DNA of 64,000 nucleotides from RGIG4097 sp937885645 (lineage in GTDB: Bacteria > Bacillota > Clostridia > Christensenellales > CAG-917), in assembly GCA_937885645.1 (NCBI GenBank), contig CALABJ010000029.1, forward strand, positions 1 to 64,000, given 5' to 3'. The notes under the pieces are model-generated. The model was not told the DNA's origin and did not search any database. It saw nothing but the letters and a program-made list of their open reading frames with translations. How positions within the stretch are numbered: position 1 is the first letter of the stretch; every line of letters starts with the position of its first letter. Positions 44,963 through 53,627 of the stretch are shown here, piece after piece. The translations under genes and the position numbers were made by a program.

Positions 44963-45652
44963 TTAATTCATTTTATAGTTAACTTTAATGCTAGGACCCA
45001 TTGTTGCTGCAATGTACACTGACTTGAAGTATGTGCCCTTTGCTGCTGCGGGTTTTGCCTTGACAAGTGCTTCCATGACGGTGTTGAAGTTTTCTTGGAG
45101 TTTTTCTGCACCAAATGACTTCTTGCCGATGGGGACGTGGACGATGGATTGTTTGTCAACTCTGTATTCAACTTTACCTGCTTTGATATCGTTGATTGCT
45201 TTGGTGACGTCCATGGTGACTGTACCTGACTTGGGGTTAGGCATAAGTCCCTTAGGTCCGAGGATCTTACCCATACGACCGACAAGACCCATCATATCGG
45301 GGGTTGTGACGATGACGTCAAAACCAAACCAGTTTTCTTGTTGGATCTTTTGGATCATATCTTCTGCGCCAACGAAGTCTGCACCTGCTGCCTTTGCTTG
45401 GTCTGCCTTGTCGCCCTTTGCGATGACGAGGACGCGGACTGTTCTGCCTGTACCGTGAGGAAGAACGCAGACGCCACGGACTTGTTGATCAGCGTGACGA
45501 GGGTCAACGCCGAGTTTGCAGTGGAGTTCTATTGTTTCATCAAACTTTGACTTTGCTGTTTCGACTGCAAGTGCCAGTGCATCTGCGCTGTCGTATGCCT
45601 TGGTCTTGTCGATGAGTTTTTTGCTGTCGATATAATTCTTACCGCGTTTCAT
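44963..45652 (-). CDS. rplA: 50S ribosomal protein L1
   Basis: The protein has 229 residues, of normal length, with the L1 signature around 'GLMPNPKSGTVTMDV'. It binds 23S rRNA at the L1 stalk (E site). AGGAGG precedes the ATG; it is 11 bases downstream of rplK. A 545-base gap with its own promoter separates it from rplJ. Confidence 0.98.
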   Translation of the reverse strand: MKRGKNYIDSKKLIDKTKAYDSADALALAVETAKSKFDETIELHCKLGVDPRHADQQVRGVCVLPHGTGRTVRVLVIAKGDKADQAKAAGADFVGAEDMIQKIQQENWFGFDVIVTTPDMMGLVGRMGKILGPKGLMPNPKSGTVTMDVTKAINDIKAGKVEYRVDKQSIVHVPIGKKSFGAEKLQENFNTVMEALVKAKPAAAKGTYFKSVYIAATMGPSIKVNYKMN

Positions 45653-45663
45653 AGTCTACCTCC

Positions 45664-46089
45664 TTATTCTTCAACAAGAACGCCCATGCTGCGAGCGGTT
45701 CCTGCGACCATGCTCATTGCTGCTTCAAGTGATGCTGCATTGAGGTCAACCATTTTGAGTTCGGCGATTTCCTTGCATTGTGCTTTGGTAAGGGTTGCAA
45801 CCTTGTCTTTGTTGGGACGTCCGGATGCTGTTTCGATACCGCAAGCCTTCTTGATAAGGACGGGTGCCGGAGGTGTCTTCATGATGAAAGTGAAAGAACG
45901 ATCTTGATAGATTGTGATGACCACGGGGATGATGAGGCCTGCGTTCTTTGCGGTCTTTTCATTGAATTCTTTTGTGAATGCGGGAATATTGATGCCGTGA
46001 GGGCCGAGGGATGAACCGACAGGGGGTCCCGGGGTTGCCTTACCGGCGGGGAGTTGCAGTTTTACAACTGCGGTAATTTTTTTAGCCAT
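45664..46089 (-). CDS. rplK: 50S ribosomal protein L11
   Basis: The protein has 141 residues. The N-terminal domain carries the Pro-rich rRNA/thiopeptide-site segment (PPVGSSLGPHGINIPAFTKE) and the C-terminal rRNA-binding domain follows (KKACGIETASGRPNKDKVA). It sits at the GTPase-associated centre. AGGAGG site; between nusG and rplA in the usual order. Confidence 0.98.
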   Translation of the reverse strand: MAKKITAVVKLQLPAGKATPGPPVGSSLGPHGINIPAFTKEFNEKTAKNAGLIIPVVITIYQDRSFTFIMKTPPAPVLIKKACGIETASGRPNKDKVATLTKAQCKEIAELKMVDLNAASLEAAMSMVAGTARSMGVLVEE

Positions 46090-46154
46090 ATATCCTCCTG
46101 ACTAATGTGGTTTGACGGAAACCGCTGAGATTTGTTTCCTCCCACGAAGGTCGT

Positions 46155-46688
46155 TTATGCCAGTTTTTCAACTTGGGCAAAGTCAAGTTCAACAGGTGTT
46201 TGGCGACCAAACATTGACACGACCACCTTGACTTTTTGTCTTTCTGCGTTGATTGATTCCACAACGCCAAAGAAATTTTCCAGAGCACCATTGATGACTC
46301 TGACTTCGTCACCTTCTTTGATATCGATATCATCGATGGTGAGAACTTCAAGTCCCATACGTCTTACTTCTTCATCAAGAAGTGAGATAGGTCTACCCTT
46401 GGGACCACAGAAACATGTGACACCTTCAGTGCTGGTGACAAACTCCCACACTCTGTCGGTGTACGTCATTTTAATAAACACATAATTGGGCAGCTTCCTG
46501 CGTTGTACGACCTTTCTCTTGCCGTTTTTTTCAACGACTTCATCTTCCACGAGCATTTTAAGATCAATGATATAATCTTTGAACTCGGGATACTTATCGA
46601 GCTTGTTTTGCATATCTCTCAAAACGCGGGGTTCGCTTCCTGATTTTGTGTGAAGCGCATACCATTTAGGCTGTTCCAAATTTTCCAT
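46155..46688 (-). CDS. nusG: Transcription termination/antitermination factor NusG
   Basis: The protein has 177 residues. The NGN domain is at the N-terminus (WYALHTKSGSEPRVLRDMQ) and the KOW domain at the C-terminus (EGDEVRVINGALENFFGVV). It binds RNA polymerase and modulates pausing, termination and transcription-translation coupling. AGGAG site; directly after secE, as in most bacteria. Confidence 0.97.
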   Translation of the reverse strand: MENLEQPKWYALHTKSGSEPRVLRDMQNKLDKYPEFKDYIIDLKMLVEDEVVEKNGKRKVVQRRKLPNYVFIKMTYTDRVWEFVTSTEGVTCFCGPKGRPISLLDEEVRRMGLEVLTIDDIDIKEGDEVRVINGALENFFGVVESINAERQKVKVVVSMFGRQTPVELDFAQVEKLA

Positions 46689-46697
46689 AATTTCTCC

Positions 46698-47045
46698 TTA
46701 TGAAATAAAGATGAATGACCATTCGCCGCTGACGATAAGACTGAGAATGCCTGAAAGCACATAGTCGATTGCGAACAGGACAACGAAGAATGCGACGACC
46801 ACCACAAGCACGATTGCTGTGGACTTCAAGACGTCTTTTCCCTTAGGCCAGGTGACTTTTTTAAGTTCGGAAATAACACCCTTGATGCCCTTCCACATTC
46901 TCTTAAAGATGTTGGGCTTTTTGTCGTTATTAGCGTTCTTTTTGTTAGTCTTTTTGGCAGGTGCTGCGTTATTTTGCGCAGTTTGGACCGGGACTGCAAG
47001 TTCAGAATTCATTTTCTTCACTTTGTTGTCGGGTTTCTTTGCCAT
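46698..47045 (-). CDS. secE: Preprotein translocase subunit SecE
   Basis: From the ATG at 47045 (AGGAGG upstream) the protein has 115 residues. A Lys/Asn-rich N-terminal extension of ~55 residues precedes the conserved 'ELKKVTWPKGKDVLKST' amphipathic helix and a single membrane helix. It is the small essential subunit of SecYEG. A start 20 codons earlier would run into rpmG and is rejected. It sits between rpmG and nusG, the canonical order. Confidence 0.95.
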   Translation of the reverse strand: MAKKPDNKVKKMNSELAVPVQTAQNNAAPAKKTNKKNANNDKKPNIFKRMWKGIKGVISELKKVTWPKGKDVLKSTAIVLVVVVAFFVVLFAIDYVLSGILSLIVSGEWSFIFIS

Positions 47046-47059
47046 ATTGCCTCCTAACC

Positions 47060-47224
47060 TTACTTTGTTTCTCTGTGCAAGGTGTGTTTCTTGCAGAATC
47101 TGCAATACTTCTTAAGCTCCATTCTTTCAGGATGCTTTTGTTTGTTCTTCTTAAGATTGTAGTTGCGTTGTTTGCACTCTGTGCAAGCAAGTGTAACTCT
47201 GACTCTTGCATCTTTTTGAGCCAT
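47060..47224 (-). CDS. rpmG: 50S ribosomal protein L33
   Basis: From the ATG at 47224 (AGGAGG upstream) it is 54 residues. It keeps the zinc-binding cysteines (CTEC and CRFC), so it is the zinc-containing C+ form. It lies 14 bases before secE. Confidence 0.96.
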   Translation of the reverse strand: MAQKDARVRVTLACTECKQRNYNLKKNKQKHPERMELKKYCRFCKKHTLHRETK

Positions 47225-47263
47225 TTTTGCCTCCTTTTGTCTTAACAAATTTCATAGGCATAC

Positions 47264-47288
47264 CCTACACGGCGATACGCCGTGTAGG
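47264..47288. repeat. Perfect 11-bp inverted repeat between tuf and rpmG
   Basis: CCTACACGGCG and CGCCGTGTAGG surround a three-base loop. It follows the tuf stop on the minus strand but has no T tract there, so it may be a processing site, a 3'-stabilising hairpin or a weak terminator. Confidence 0.8.
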
Positions 47289-47316
47289 ATATATCGCTAT
47301 TATTTGGAAAGAACAA

Positions 47317-48522
47317 TTATTCGATGATTTTTGCGACGACGCCGGAACCAACTGTTCTGCCACCTTCACGAATTGCGAAACGGAGTCCTTCTTCGATTGC
47401 GATGGGGGTGATGAGTTTGATTTCCATGTCGATGTGGTCACCAGGCATGACCATTTCTGTACCTGCGGGAAGGGTGATTGAACCGGTCACGTCAGTTGTA
47501 CGGAAATAGAATTGAGGACGATAGCCGTTGAAGAAAGGTGTGTGACGGCCGCCTTCTTCCTTTGTAAGGACGTAAACTTGGCTGGTGAAGTGAGTGTGAG
47601 GATGAATTGAACCGGGCTTTGCAAGAACTTGACCACGTTCGATGTCAGTTCTTTGGACACCACGGAGGAGTGCGCCGATGTTGTCGCCGCCTTCTGCGTA
47701 GTCGAGGAGCTTACGGAACATTTCGATACCGGTGACTGTTGTTTCTCTCTTTTCGTCTGAAAGACCAACGATTTCAACCTTGTCGCCCATGCGGAGAACA
47801 CCACGTTCAACTCTACCGGTTGCGACTGTACCACGACCTGTGATGGTGAAGACGTCTTCAACGGGCATAAGGAAGGGTTTGTCTGTGTCTCTTTCGGGAT
47901 CGGGGATATAGCTGTCAACTGCATCAAGGAGTTCTTGGATGCATTTTGTTGCGGGGCTGTCCCAGTTGCCTGCGAGGCCTGATTCCATTGCCTTCAATGC
48001 TGAACCACGGATGATGGGGGTGTCGTCGCCGGGGAAATCATATTCGTTGAGGAGTTCACGGACTTCCATTTCAACGAGTTCAAGGAGTTCTTCGTCGTCG
48101 ACTTGGTCGCATTTGTTAAGGAAAACAACGATGTAAGGAACACCAACCTGACGTGCGAGAAGGATGTGTTCACGAGTTTGAGGCATAGGACCGTCTGATG
48201 CTGCGACCACGAGGATTGCGCCGTCCATTTGTGCTGCACCGGTGATCATGTTCTTGACATAGTCAGCGTGTCCAGGGCAGTCAACGTGTGCATAGTGACG
48301 AGTTGCGGTTTCGTATTCAACGTGTGCTGTGTTGATCGTGATACCTCTTGCTCTTTCTTCGGGTGCCTTGTCGATTTCGTCATACTTCATGACTTGTGCA
48401 TTTCCCTTTGATGCGCAATACATGGTGATTGCTGCGGTGAGGGTGGTCTTGCCGTGGTCAACGTGGCCGATTGTACCAATGTTGACGTGGGGTTTAGTTC
48501 TTTCAAACTTAGCTTTTGCCAT
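47317..48522 (-). CDS. tuf: Elongation factor Tu
   Basis: The protein has 401 residues from the ATG at 48522 (GGAGG eight bases upstream). GTPase motifs are G1 'GHVDHGKT', G3 'DCPGHADY' and G4 'NKCD', followed by domains II and III. It delivers aminoacyl-tRNA to the ribosome. It is the only tuf copy in the window and follows fusA with a 90-base AT-rich gap that contains TATAAT (near 48603), possibly a secondary promoter. Confidence 0.98.
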   Translation of the reverse strand: MAKAKFERTKPHVNIGTIGHVDHGKTTLTAAITMYCASKGNAQVMKYDEIDKAPEERARGITINTAHVEYETATRHYAHVDCPGHADYVKNMITGAAQMDGAILVVAASDGPMPQTREHILLARQVGVPYIVVFLNKCDQVDDEELLELVEMEVRELLNEYDFPGDDTPIIRGSALKAMESGLAGNWDSPATKCIQELLDAVDSYIPDPERDTDKPFLMPVEDVFTITGRGTVATGRVERGVLRMGDKVEIVGLSDEKRETTVTGIEMFRKLLDYAEGGDNIGALLRGVQRTDIERGQVLAKPGSIHPHTHFTSQVYVLTKEEGGRHTPFFNGYRPQFYFRTTDVTGSITLPAGTEMVMPGDHIDMEIKLITPIAIEEGLRFAIREGGRTVGSGVVAKIIE

Positions 48523-48613
48523 ACTAAATTCCTCCAAATGAATTTGTGTTTTTGTTCTTTTTTGTTTTTATTTATTTCTAAAAGATATTTATTATATATA
48601 AATTATACAATAT

Positions 48614-50698
48614 TTATCCTCTTGAAATCTTTCTGCCAGTGACCTTTTCAAGCACGCTGTTGGGCACAGGTGCGAAGTGGTCAAAGATCATTGTGAAGTT
48701 GCCTCTGCCTTGGGTTATGCTTCTCAGTTGTGTTGCATATCCAAACATTTCTGAGAGAGGTGCGTCGCAATCGATTGCTTGCACACCGCCCTTCATTTCG
48801 ATACCCTTGACACTGCCTCTTCTTGAATTCAAGTTGCTGAGCACGTCGCCGAGATATTCCTCAGGCATGAGCACTTCAACTTTCATAATGGGCTCAAGGA
48901 GCACGGGACCTGCTTTGGCTGCTGCATCTCGGAAAGCCATTGTGCCTGCAATCTTAAATGCCATTTCACTGCTGTCCACTTCGTGCATGCTTCCGTCAAG
49001 AAGTTTTGCTTTGAAGTCAACGCATTCATAGCCTGCAAGAACGCCTGCTTTGGCTGCTTCCTTGATACCTTCGCAAACTGCGTTTGCATATTCCTTGCTG
49101 ACAACTCCGCCCACGGTTTCGTTTGAGAATTCAAATCCGCCGTTGGGGTTGGGTTCAAGCTCGATAACGCAGTGACCATATTGTCCGTGACCACCGGTTT
49201 GTCTGACAAACTTGCCTTCTGCCTTTGCGGTCTTGGAGATAGTCTCGCGATAACTGACTTGAGGTTTGCCGACTGTTGCTTCCACTTTGAATTCACGGAA
49301 CATTCTGTCCACGATGATTTCAAGGTGAAGTTCGCCCATGCCGGCGATAAGAATTTGACCTGTTTCGTTGTCGGTGTAAGCCTTGAACGTGGGGTCTTCT
49401 TCTTGAAGTTTGACGATTGCGTTTGTAAGTCTTTCTTGGCTTGCCTTTGACTTGGGTTCGATTGCCATCTTGATGACGGGCTCAGGGAACTCCATATTTT
49501 CAAGGACAATTTGTTTTGACTTTTCACAAAGTGTATCGCCAGTGGTGCTGACTTTGAGGCCTACCAGTGCGACGATGTCGCCTGCTCCTGCTTCGGTCAT
49601 ATCTTCTCTTTCGTCTGCATTCATACGAAGGATACGGCCGATACGCTCGTTGGAATCTTTCACTGAGTTGTAGACCATCATACCCGTCTTGATTTGACCA
49701 GAGTAGATTCTGATGAATTCAAGCTTGCCCACGAAAGGATCGGTGAGGATCTTGAAGACGAGGGCGCTGAAAGGTGCGTTGTCGTCAGGTTCTCTGGTTT
49801 CTTCCTTGCTTGTTCTGGGGTTTGTGCCAGAAATTGCAGGGACGTCAAGGGGGCTAGGCAAATAATCGACGATTGCGTCAAGGAGTCTTTGGACGCCTTT
49901 GTTTCTATATGAACTTCCGCAGAGGACGGGGGTCATCTTCATTTCGATTGTTCCCTTTCTTATTGCGGCTTTCAGTTCCTCAACTGTGACGCTGTCAGCA
50001 TCGTCGCAAATGCATTTTTCGAAAATGTCGTCGCTGAAATCTGCTGCGCTGTCAAGAAGATTTTGTCTTGCCATCTCGTACTCTGCCATCATATATTCAG
50101 GGATTTCTGCCTCTCTGGGGAAGATTCCCTCTGCGTCGTCATAGAAATATGCTTTCTTGCCGACCACGTCAATGATGCCGATAAAGTCACTTTCCTTGCC
50201 GATGGGCAAGATGATGGGCACTGCGTTTGCGTGAAGTCTTTCACGCATCATCTTCACTGCGTTTTCAAAGTCTGCGCCGTTGATATCCATCTTATTTACG
50301 AATGCGATGCGAGGCACTTTGTAGGTGTCTGCTTGACGCCAAACGTTTTCAGATTGGGGCTCAACTCCGCCCTTTGCACAGAAGACTGCGACTGCACCGT
50401 CAAGCACTCTCAGACTGCGTTCAACTTCAACGGTGAAGTCCACGTGTCCGGGGGTGTCAATGATGTTGATTTGATGATCTTTCCACACTGCGGTGGTTGC
50501 GGCTGAGGTGATTGTGATGCCACGTTCACGCTCTTGCGCCATATAGTCCATAAACGCTGCACCGTCGTGAGTTTCGCCGACTTTGCGGAGCATTCCTGTA
50601 TAGAAAAGCATACGCTCTGTCGTCGTAGTCTTGCCGGCGTCTATGTGTGCCATGACGCCAATATTTCTCACGTGGTCAAGTGCATATTTACGTGCCAT
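48614..50698 (-). CDS. fusA: Elongation factor G
   Basis: The protein has 694 residues, full length. G1 'AHIDAGKTTTTER', G3 'DTPGHVDF' and G4 'NKMD' are intact, and domains II-V follow to a normal C-terminus. It drives ribosomal translocation and recycling. Ribosome binding site is weak (GGTGA). It lies 12 bases after rpsG in the str operon order. Confidence 0.98.
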   Translation of the reverse strand: MARKYALDHVRNIGVMAHIDAGKTTTTERMLFYTGMLRKVGETHDGAAFMDYMAQERERGITITSAATTAVWKDHQINIIDTPGHVDFTVEVERSLRVLDGAVAVFCAKGGVEPQSENVWRQADTYKVPRIAFVNKMDINGADFENAVKMMRERLHANAVPIILPIGKESDFIGIIDVVGKKAYFYDDAEGIFPREAEIPEYMMAEYEMARQNLLDSAADFSDDIFEKCICDDADSVTVEELKAAIRKGTIEMKMTPVLCGSSYRNKGVQRLLDAIVDYLPSPLDVPAISGTNPRTSKEETREPDDNAPFSALVFKILTDPFVGKLEFIRIYSGQIKTGMMVYNSVKDSNERIGRILRMNADEREDMTEAGAGDIVALVGLKVSTTGDTLCEKSKQIVLENMEFPEPVIKMAIEPKSKASQERLTNAIVKLQEEDPTFKAYTDNETGQILIAGMGELHLEIIVDRMFREFKVEATVGKPQVSYRETISKTAKAEGKFVRQTGGHGQYGHCVIELEPNPNGGFEFSNETVGGVVSKEYANAVCEGIKEAAKAGVLAGYECVDFKAKLLDGSMHEVDSSEMAFKIAGTMAFRDAAAKAGPVLLEPIMKVEVLMPEEYLGDVLSNLNSRRGSVKGIEMKGGVQAIDCDAPLSEMFGYATQLRSITQGRGNFTMIFDHFAPVPNSVLEKVTGRKISRG

Positions 50699-50710
50699 AT
50701 CTTCACCAAA

Positions 50711-51181
50711 TTACCATCTGAAATGTGCAAATGCCTTGTTTGCTTCTGCCATACGGTGCATTTCGTCCTTTCTCTTGACTGAGCCACCGGTGCCGTTGTA
50801 TGCGTCCATAAGTTCGCCTGCGAGACGATCCTTCATGGTCTTTTCACCGCGCTTACGTGCAAAGTCAACGATCCATCTGATTGCGAGAGTTTGTCTTCTT
50901 TCGCCACGGATTTCCATAGGGACTTGGTATGTGCTGCCGCCAACACGTCTTGCTTTGACTTCCAGTTGGGGCTTTGTATTTTCGAGAGCTCTTTCAAAAA
51001 CTTCCATAGGTTCTGTTCCGAGCTTCTTTGCTGCTATTTCAAGTGCCTCGTAAACGATTGCTTGTGCTGTTCCCTTCTTGCCGTCGAGCATAACTTGGTT
51101 GATAAGCTTTGCAAGGACGACACTGCCGTACACGGGATCAGGCAAAACGTCTCTCTTGGGCACGCCACTTCTTCTAGGCAT
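50711..51181 (-). CDS. rpsG: 30S ribosomal protein S7
   Basis: The protein has 156 residues, of normal length, starting MPRRSGVPKRDVLPDPVYGS, with the S7 helices that bind the 3' major domain of 16S rRNA. AGGAGG site. Follows rpsL by 42 bases; S7 is the usual translational autoregulator of this operon. Confidence 0.98.
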   Translation of the reverse strand: MPRRSGVPKRDVLPDPVYGSVVLAKLINQVMLDGKKGTAQAIVYEALEIAAKKLGTEPMEVFERALENTKPQLEVKARRVGGSTYQVPMEIRGERRQTLAIRWIVDFARKRGEKTMKDRLAGELMDAYNGTGGSVKRKDEMHRMAEANKAFAHFRW

Positions 51182-51223
51182 AATAAACCTCCTGGGTAAT
51201 AAATTTACATTCGAATTTTGATG

Positions 51224-51595
51224 TTATTTGGGGCGTTTTGCACCATACTTGGATCTTGCTTGCTTACGTTTTGCAACGCCTGCAGTATCAAGAGCACCAC
51301 GAATGATGTGATAACGCACACCGGGCAAGTCCTTGACACGTCCGCCTCTGATAAGAACGACACTGTGTTCTTGCAGATTGTGGCCGATGCCGGGGATATA
51401 GACTGTTCCTTCCATACCGTTCACAAGACGAACTCTTGCGATTTTACGGAGTGCTGAGTTAGGCTTCTTAGGTGAAGTTGTTGTAACACTCAAGCAAATA
51501 CCTCTCTTTTGAGGGCATTGTTCCATGATAGGGGTCATTGATTTTTTGACCTGTCTTTCCCTGCCTTTTCTAATCAATTGATTGATGGTTGGCAT
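51224..51595 (-). CDS. rpsL: 30S ribosomal protein S12
   Basis: From the ATG at 51595 (AGGAGG upstream) the protein has 123 residues. The decoding-centre loops 'SPKKPNSALRK' and 'GGRVKDLPGVRYH' have the wild-type lysines associated with streptomycin sensitivity; the usual Thr before PKKPNS is Ser here. Confidence 0.98.
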   Translation of the reverse strand: MPTINQLIRKGRERQVKKSMTPIMEQCPQKRGICLSVTTTSPKKPNSALRKIARVRLVNGMEGTVYIPGIGHNLQEHSVVLIRGGRVKDLPGVRYHIIRGALDTAGVAKRKQARSKYGAKRPK

Positions 51596-51654
51596 TATTG
51601 TTCCTCCTATTTGATTTTTCGAATGTACCCGCAACCCTACAGGTGCAATTCAGT

Positions 51655-51924
51655 CTATTCTGACTCCTTCAAAAATCCCACTGTCGCAGCGCCTACGTCA
51701 ATGCCTGCATTTCTTCCAAGCCACTCCATTGAGGGGGCTTTCAGGACTTGCACGCCTTTGAGCATTGATGCTTTTGTCAGCACGTCTTTTATTCCGTTGT
51801 CAGCATCCTCAGCCACAACCACACACCTGATTGTGCCCTCGGACAAACCTCTCAAAACCTGTCTGCAACCGACGTGTTTTTCGAGATCTTTGAGCATTGA
51901 TAAAATCGTTTGTTCAGTTTCCAT
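51655..51924 (-). CDS. L7Ae/L30e-family protein (YbxF-like)
   Basis: This 89-residue protein is an L7Ae-fold, kink-turn RNA-binding-type domain. It carries 'VGCRQVLRGLSEGTIRCVVV', an 'AEDAD' strand end and 'LGRNAGIDVGAATVGFL'. In Firmicutes this small protein usually lies between rpoC and rpsL, and here it precedes rpsL while rpoC has moved 9 kb away. It is a minor ribosome- or K-turn-associated protein. No clear Shine-Dalgarno precedes the ATG; the short 5' leader starts with a hairpin. Confidence 0.92.
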   Translation of the reverse strand: METEQTILSMLKDLEKHVGCRQVLRGLSEGTIRCVVVAEDADNGIKDVLTKASMLKGVQVLKAPSMEWLGRNAGIDVGAATVGFLKESE

Positions 51925-51942
51925 ATTTTTGCAACTTAAAAT

Positions 51943-51995
51943 GCTTGCAATTTTGCAAGCGACAATATACTAACAACATTTTTCGGTTAAGTCAA
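51943..51995 (-). promoter_or_regulatory. Promoter and 5'-terminal hairpin of the L7Ae-rpsL-rpsG-fusA-tuf unit
   Basis: On the minus strand, TTGACT (51990-51995) and TAGTAT (51967-51972) are 17 bases apart, giving a start near 51960. The transcript would begin exactly with the perfect stem GCTTGCAA/TTGCAAGC (51943-51960), a likely 5' stabiliser or regulatory hairpin. Confidence 0.6.
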
Positions 51996-51999
51996 ACGA

Positions 52000-52330
52000 T
52001 TACAGCAAAATTATGAAAAAAAAGTAAACTTATATAATATATAACAACATATTGCGCATACGAGGGCGGGTGAACCACAAGGGTTTTAGAGGTTTTTTCA
52101 ACACCTGTCCGTTTTTGTTGATTTTACTTTCAAATTTCCCCCTTTCCGCCCCATTAAAATCACGAAAAAACATAAACACCCTTCAAAACCTTTCTCAAAT
52201 CCACGTGAAGAACACCGCAGCACAACCAAAATCTGGCTTCAACCCCACTCCGCTTGAAGCAAGTTTTCAGTGTTCTAACCGCATTTTTTGTCCAAAATTG
52301 TCTTTTGATTTTGCTGTGTTTTTCAAGGAT
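52000..52330. other. Intergenic stretch, nothing recognised
   Basis: About 330 bases between the str-unit promoter and the prfB terminator. It is AT-rich near 52030 (TATATAAT-like) and otherwise featureless. An open frame at 52052-52366 on the plus strand lacks a ribosome binding site and family resemblance. Confidence 0.55.
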
Positions 52331-52364
52331 AAAAAACAAAGCACCCGTTTTGAAACGAGTGCTT
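52331..52364 (-). terminator. Intrinsic terminator after prfB
   Basis: On the minus strand, AAGCACTCGTTT pairs with AACGGGTGCTT (one wobble) and is followed by TGTTTTTTAT. It lies ~105 bases after the prfB stop and separates that unit from the str unit. Confidence 0.8.
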
Positions 52365-52470
52365 AGAATATCGATTTTTTTGAAAATTTTGATTTTTAAT
52401 TTTCTAAAATCATTTTTAAATTTTTTGATGAAATTTTGTTTTTCCTCATATTTTTGAGGCTTGAGTGCAA

Positions 52471-53574
52471 TTATTCTGCGATTGAAAGCTTCAAATATTC
52501 ATCAATAAATGCGTCAAGGTCGCCGTCCATAACCCCTTGCACGTTGCCTGTTTCGTAGGCGGTGCGGTGGTCTTTGACCATGGTGTACGGGCAGAAGACA
52601 TAGCTTCTTATTTGACTGCCCCACTCAATTTTCTTCAACTTGCCACTGATTGCTGCCGCCTCTTCTTCACGCTCTCTTTCCTTCTTTTCAATGAGTTTAC
52701 TGCGGAGCATTTGCATTGCAACTTCTCTGTTTTGGATTTGGCTTCTTTCATTTTGGCAAGCCACGATGATGCCCGTGGGCAAGTGGGTGATGCGGATTGC
52801 AGACTCTGTTTTGTTGACGTGTTGTCCACCTGCGCCTGAGCTTCTATATGTGTCCACCTTCAAGTCTTCGGGGCGGATTTCAATTTCTCCGTCATCGATG
52901 ATTTCGGGCATAACTTCAAGAGAAGCAAAGGACGTATGACGTCTTGCTTGTGAGTCAAATGGTGAGATACGCACCAGTCTGTGTACGCCCTTTTCTGCCT
53001 TGAGATAACCGTAGGCATTGTCACCTTCAACACGGAAAGTGACACTCTTGATGCCGGCTTCGTCCCCGGCGAGGAAGTCAAGTTCGACAAGCTTCCAACC
53101 AGTACGCTCAACGTATCTTGAATACATACGATAAAGCATATCGCACCAGTCTTGTGCCTCTGTGCCACCTGCTCCTGCGTGCAAGGTGAGGATTGCATTG
53201 AGGCCGTCGTACTTGCCTGACAGCAATGTTTCAAGGGTCAGTTTTTCCACTTGACCTTGAAGGCGCTCAACTGTCTTTTGAAGGGCAAGGTCTTCTTCCT
53301 CACTGGCTTCAAGTTCCACTATGTCAACGATTTCAACTGCATCGTCAAGTTCGCCAAGCAGTTTTTCAAAGCGTTCCAGCTTTGCCTTGATTTGGCTTAT
53401 TTCTTTGGACACTTTTTGTGCATTTTGGACGTCATTCCAAAAGCCGTCCGCATTTTGTTCGGCTTCGAGTTCTGCCACTTTATTTCGCAGAACATCGGGT
53501 TTAATGCCGTCATATGCACACTTTAAGTCCTCTTTCAGTGATTTCAGTTCGTTTTTCTTTGCAAGATAATCCAT
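52471..53574 (-). CDS. prfB: Peptide chain release factor 2 (no programmed frameshift)
   Basis: The protein has 367 residues in one uninterrupted frame. The stop-recognition tripeptide SPF is at 204-206 (RISPFDSQ) and the catalytic GGQ at 249-251 (GAGGQHVNK). It releases peptides at UGA and UAA. Most bacterial prfB genes carry an in-frame UGA near codon 25 that needs a +1 shift; here the region around codons 15-35 reads straight through, so that autoregulation is absent. It follows secA, a common Firmicute pairing. Confidence 0.96.
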   Translation of the reverse strand: MDYLAKKNELKSLKEDLKCAYDGIKPDVLRNKVAELEAEQNADGFWNDVQNAQKVSKEISQIKAKLERFEKLLGELDDAVEIVDIVELEASEEEDLALQKTVERLQGQVEKLTLETLLSGKYDGLNAILTLHAGAGGTEAQDWCDMLYRMYSRYVERTGWKLVELDFLAGDEAGIKSVTFRVEGDNAYGYLKAEKGVHRLVRISPFDSQARRHTSFASLEVMPEIIDDGEIEIRPEDLKVDTYRSSGAGGQHVNKTESAIRITHLPTGIIVACQNERSQIQNREVAMQMLRSKLIEKKEREREEEAAAISGKLKKIEWGSQIRSYVFCPYTMVKDHRTAYETGNVQGVMDGDLDAFIDEYLKLSIAE

Positions 53575-53627
53575 ATCATTTCCTCCTGTGGTTTTGTGTA
53601 GTGTAGTGTGTTTTGTCTCGCTCTACG

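Noticed and set aside
52052..52366. 104-residue plus-strand frame
   Set aside because: No ribosome binding site or family resemblance, and it runs through the prfB terminator hairpin.
53480..53574. Programmed +1 frameshift site in prfB
   Set aside because: No in-frame UGA with the CTT-TGA-C context; the frame is continuous.
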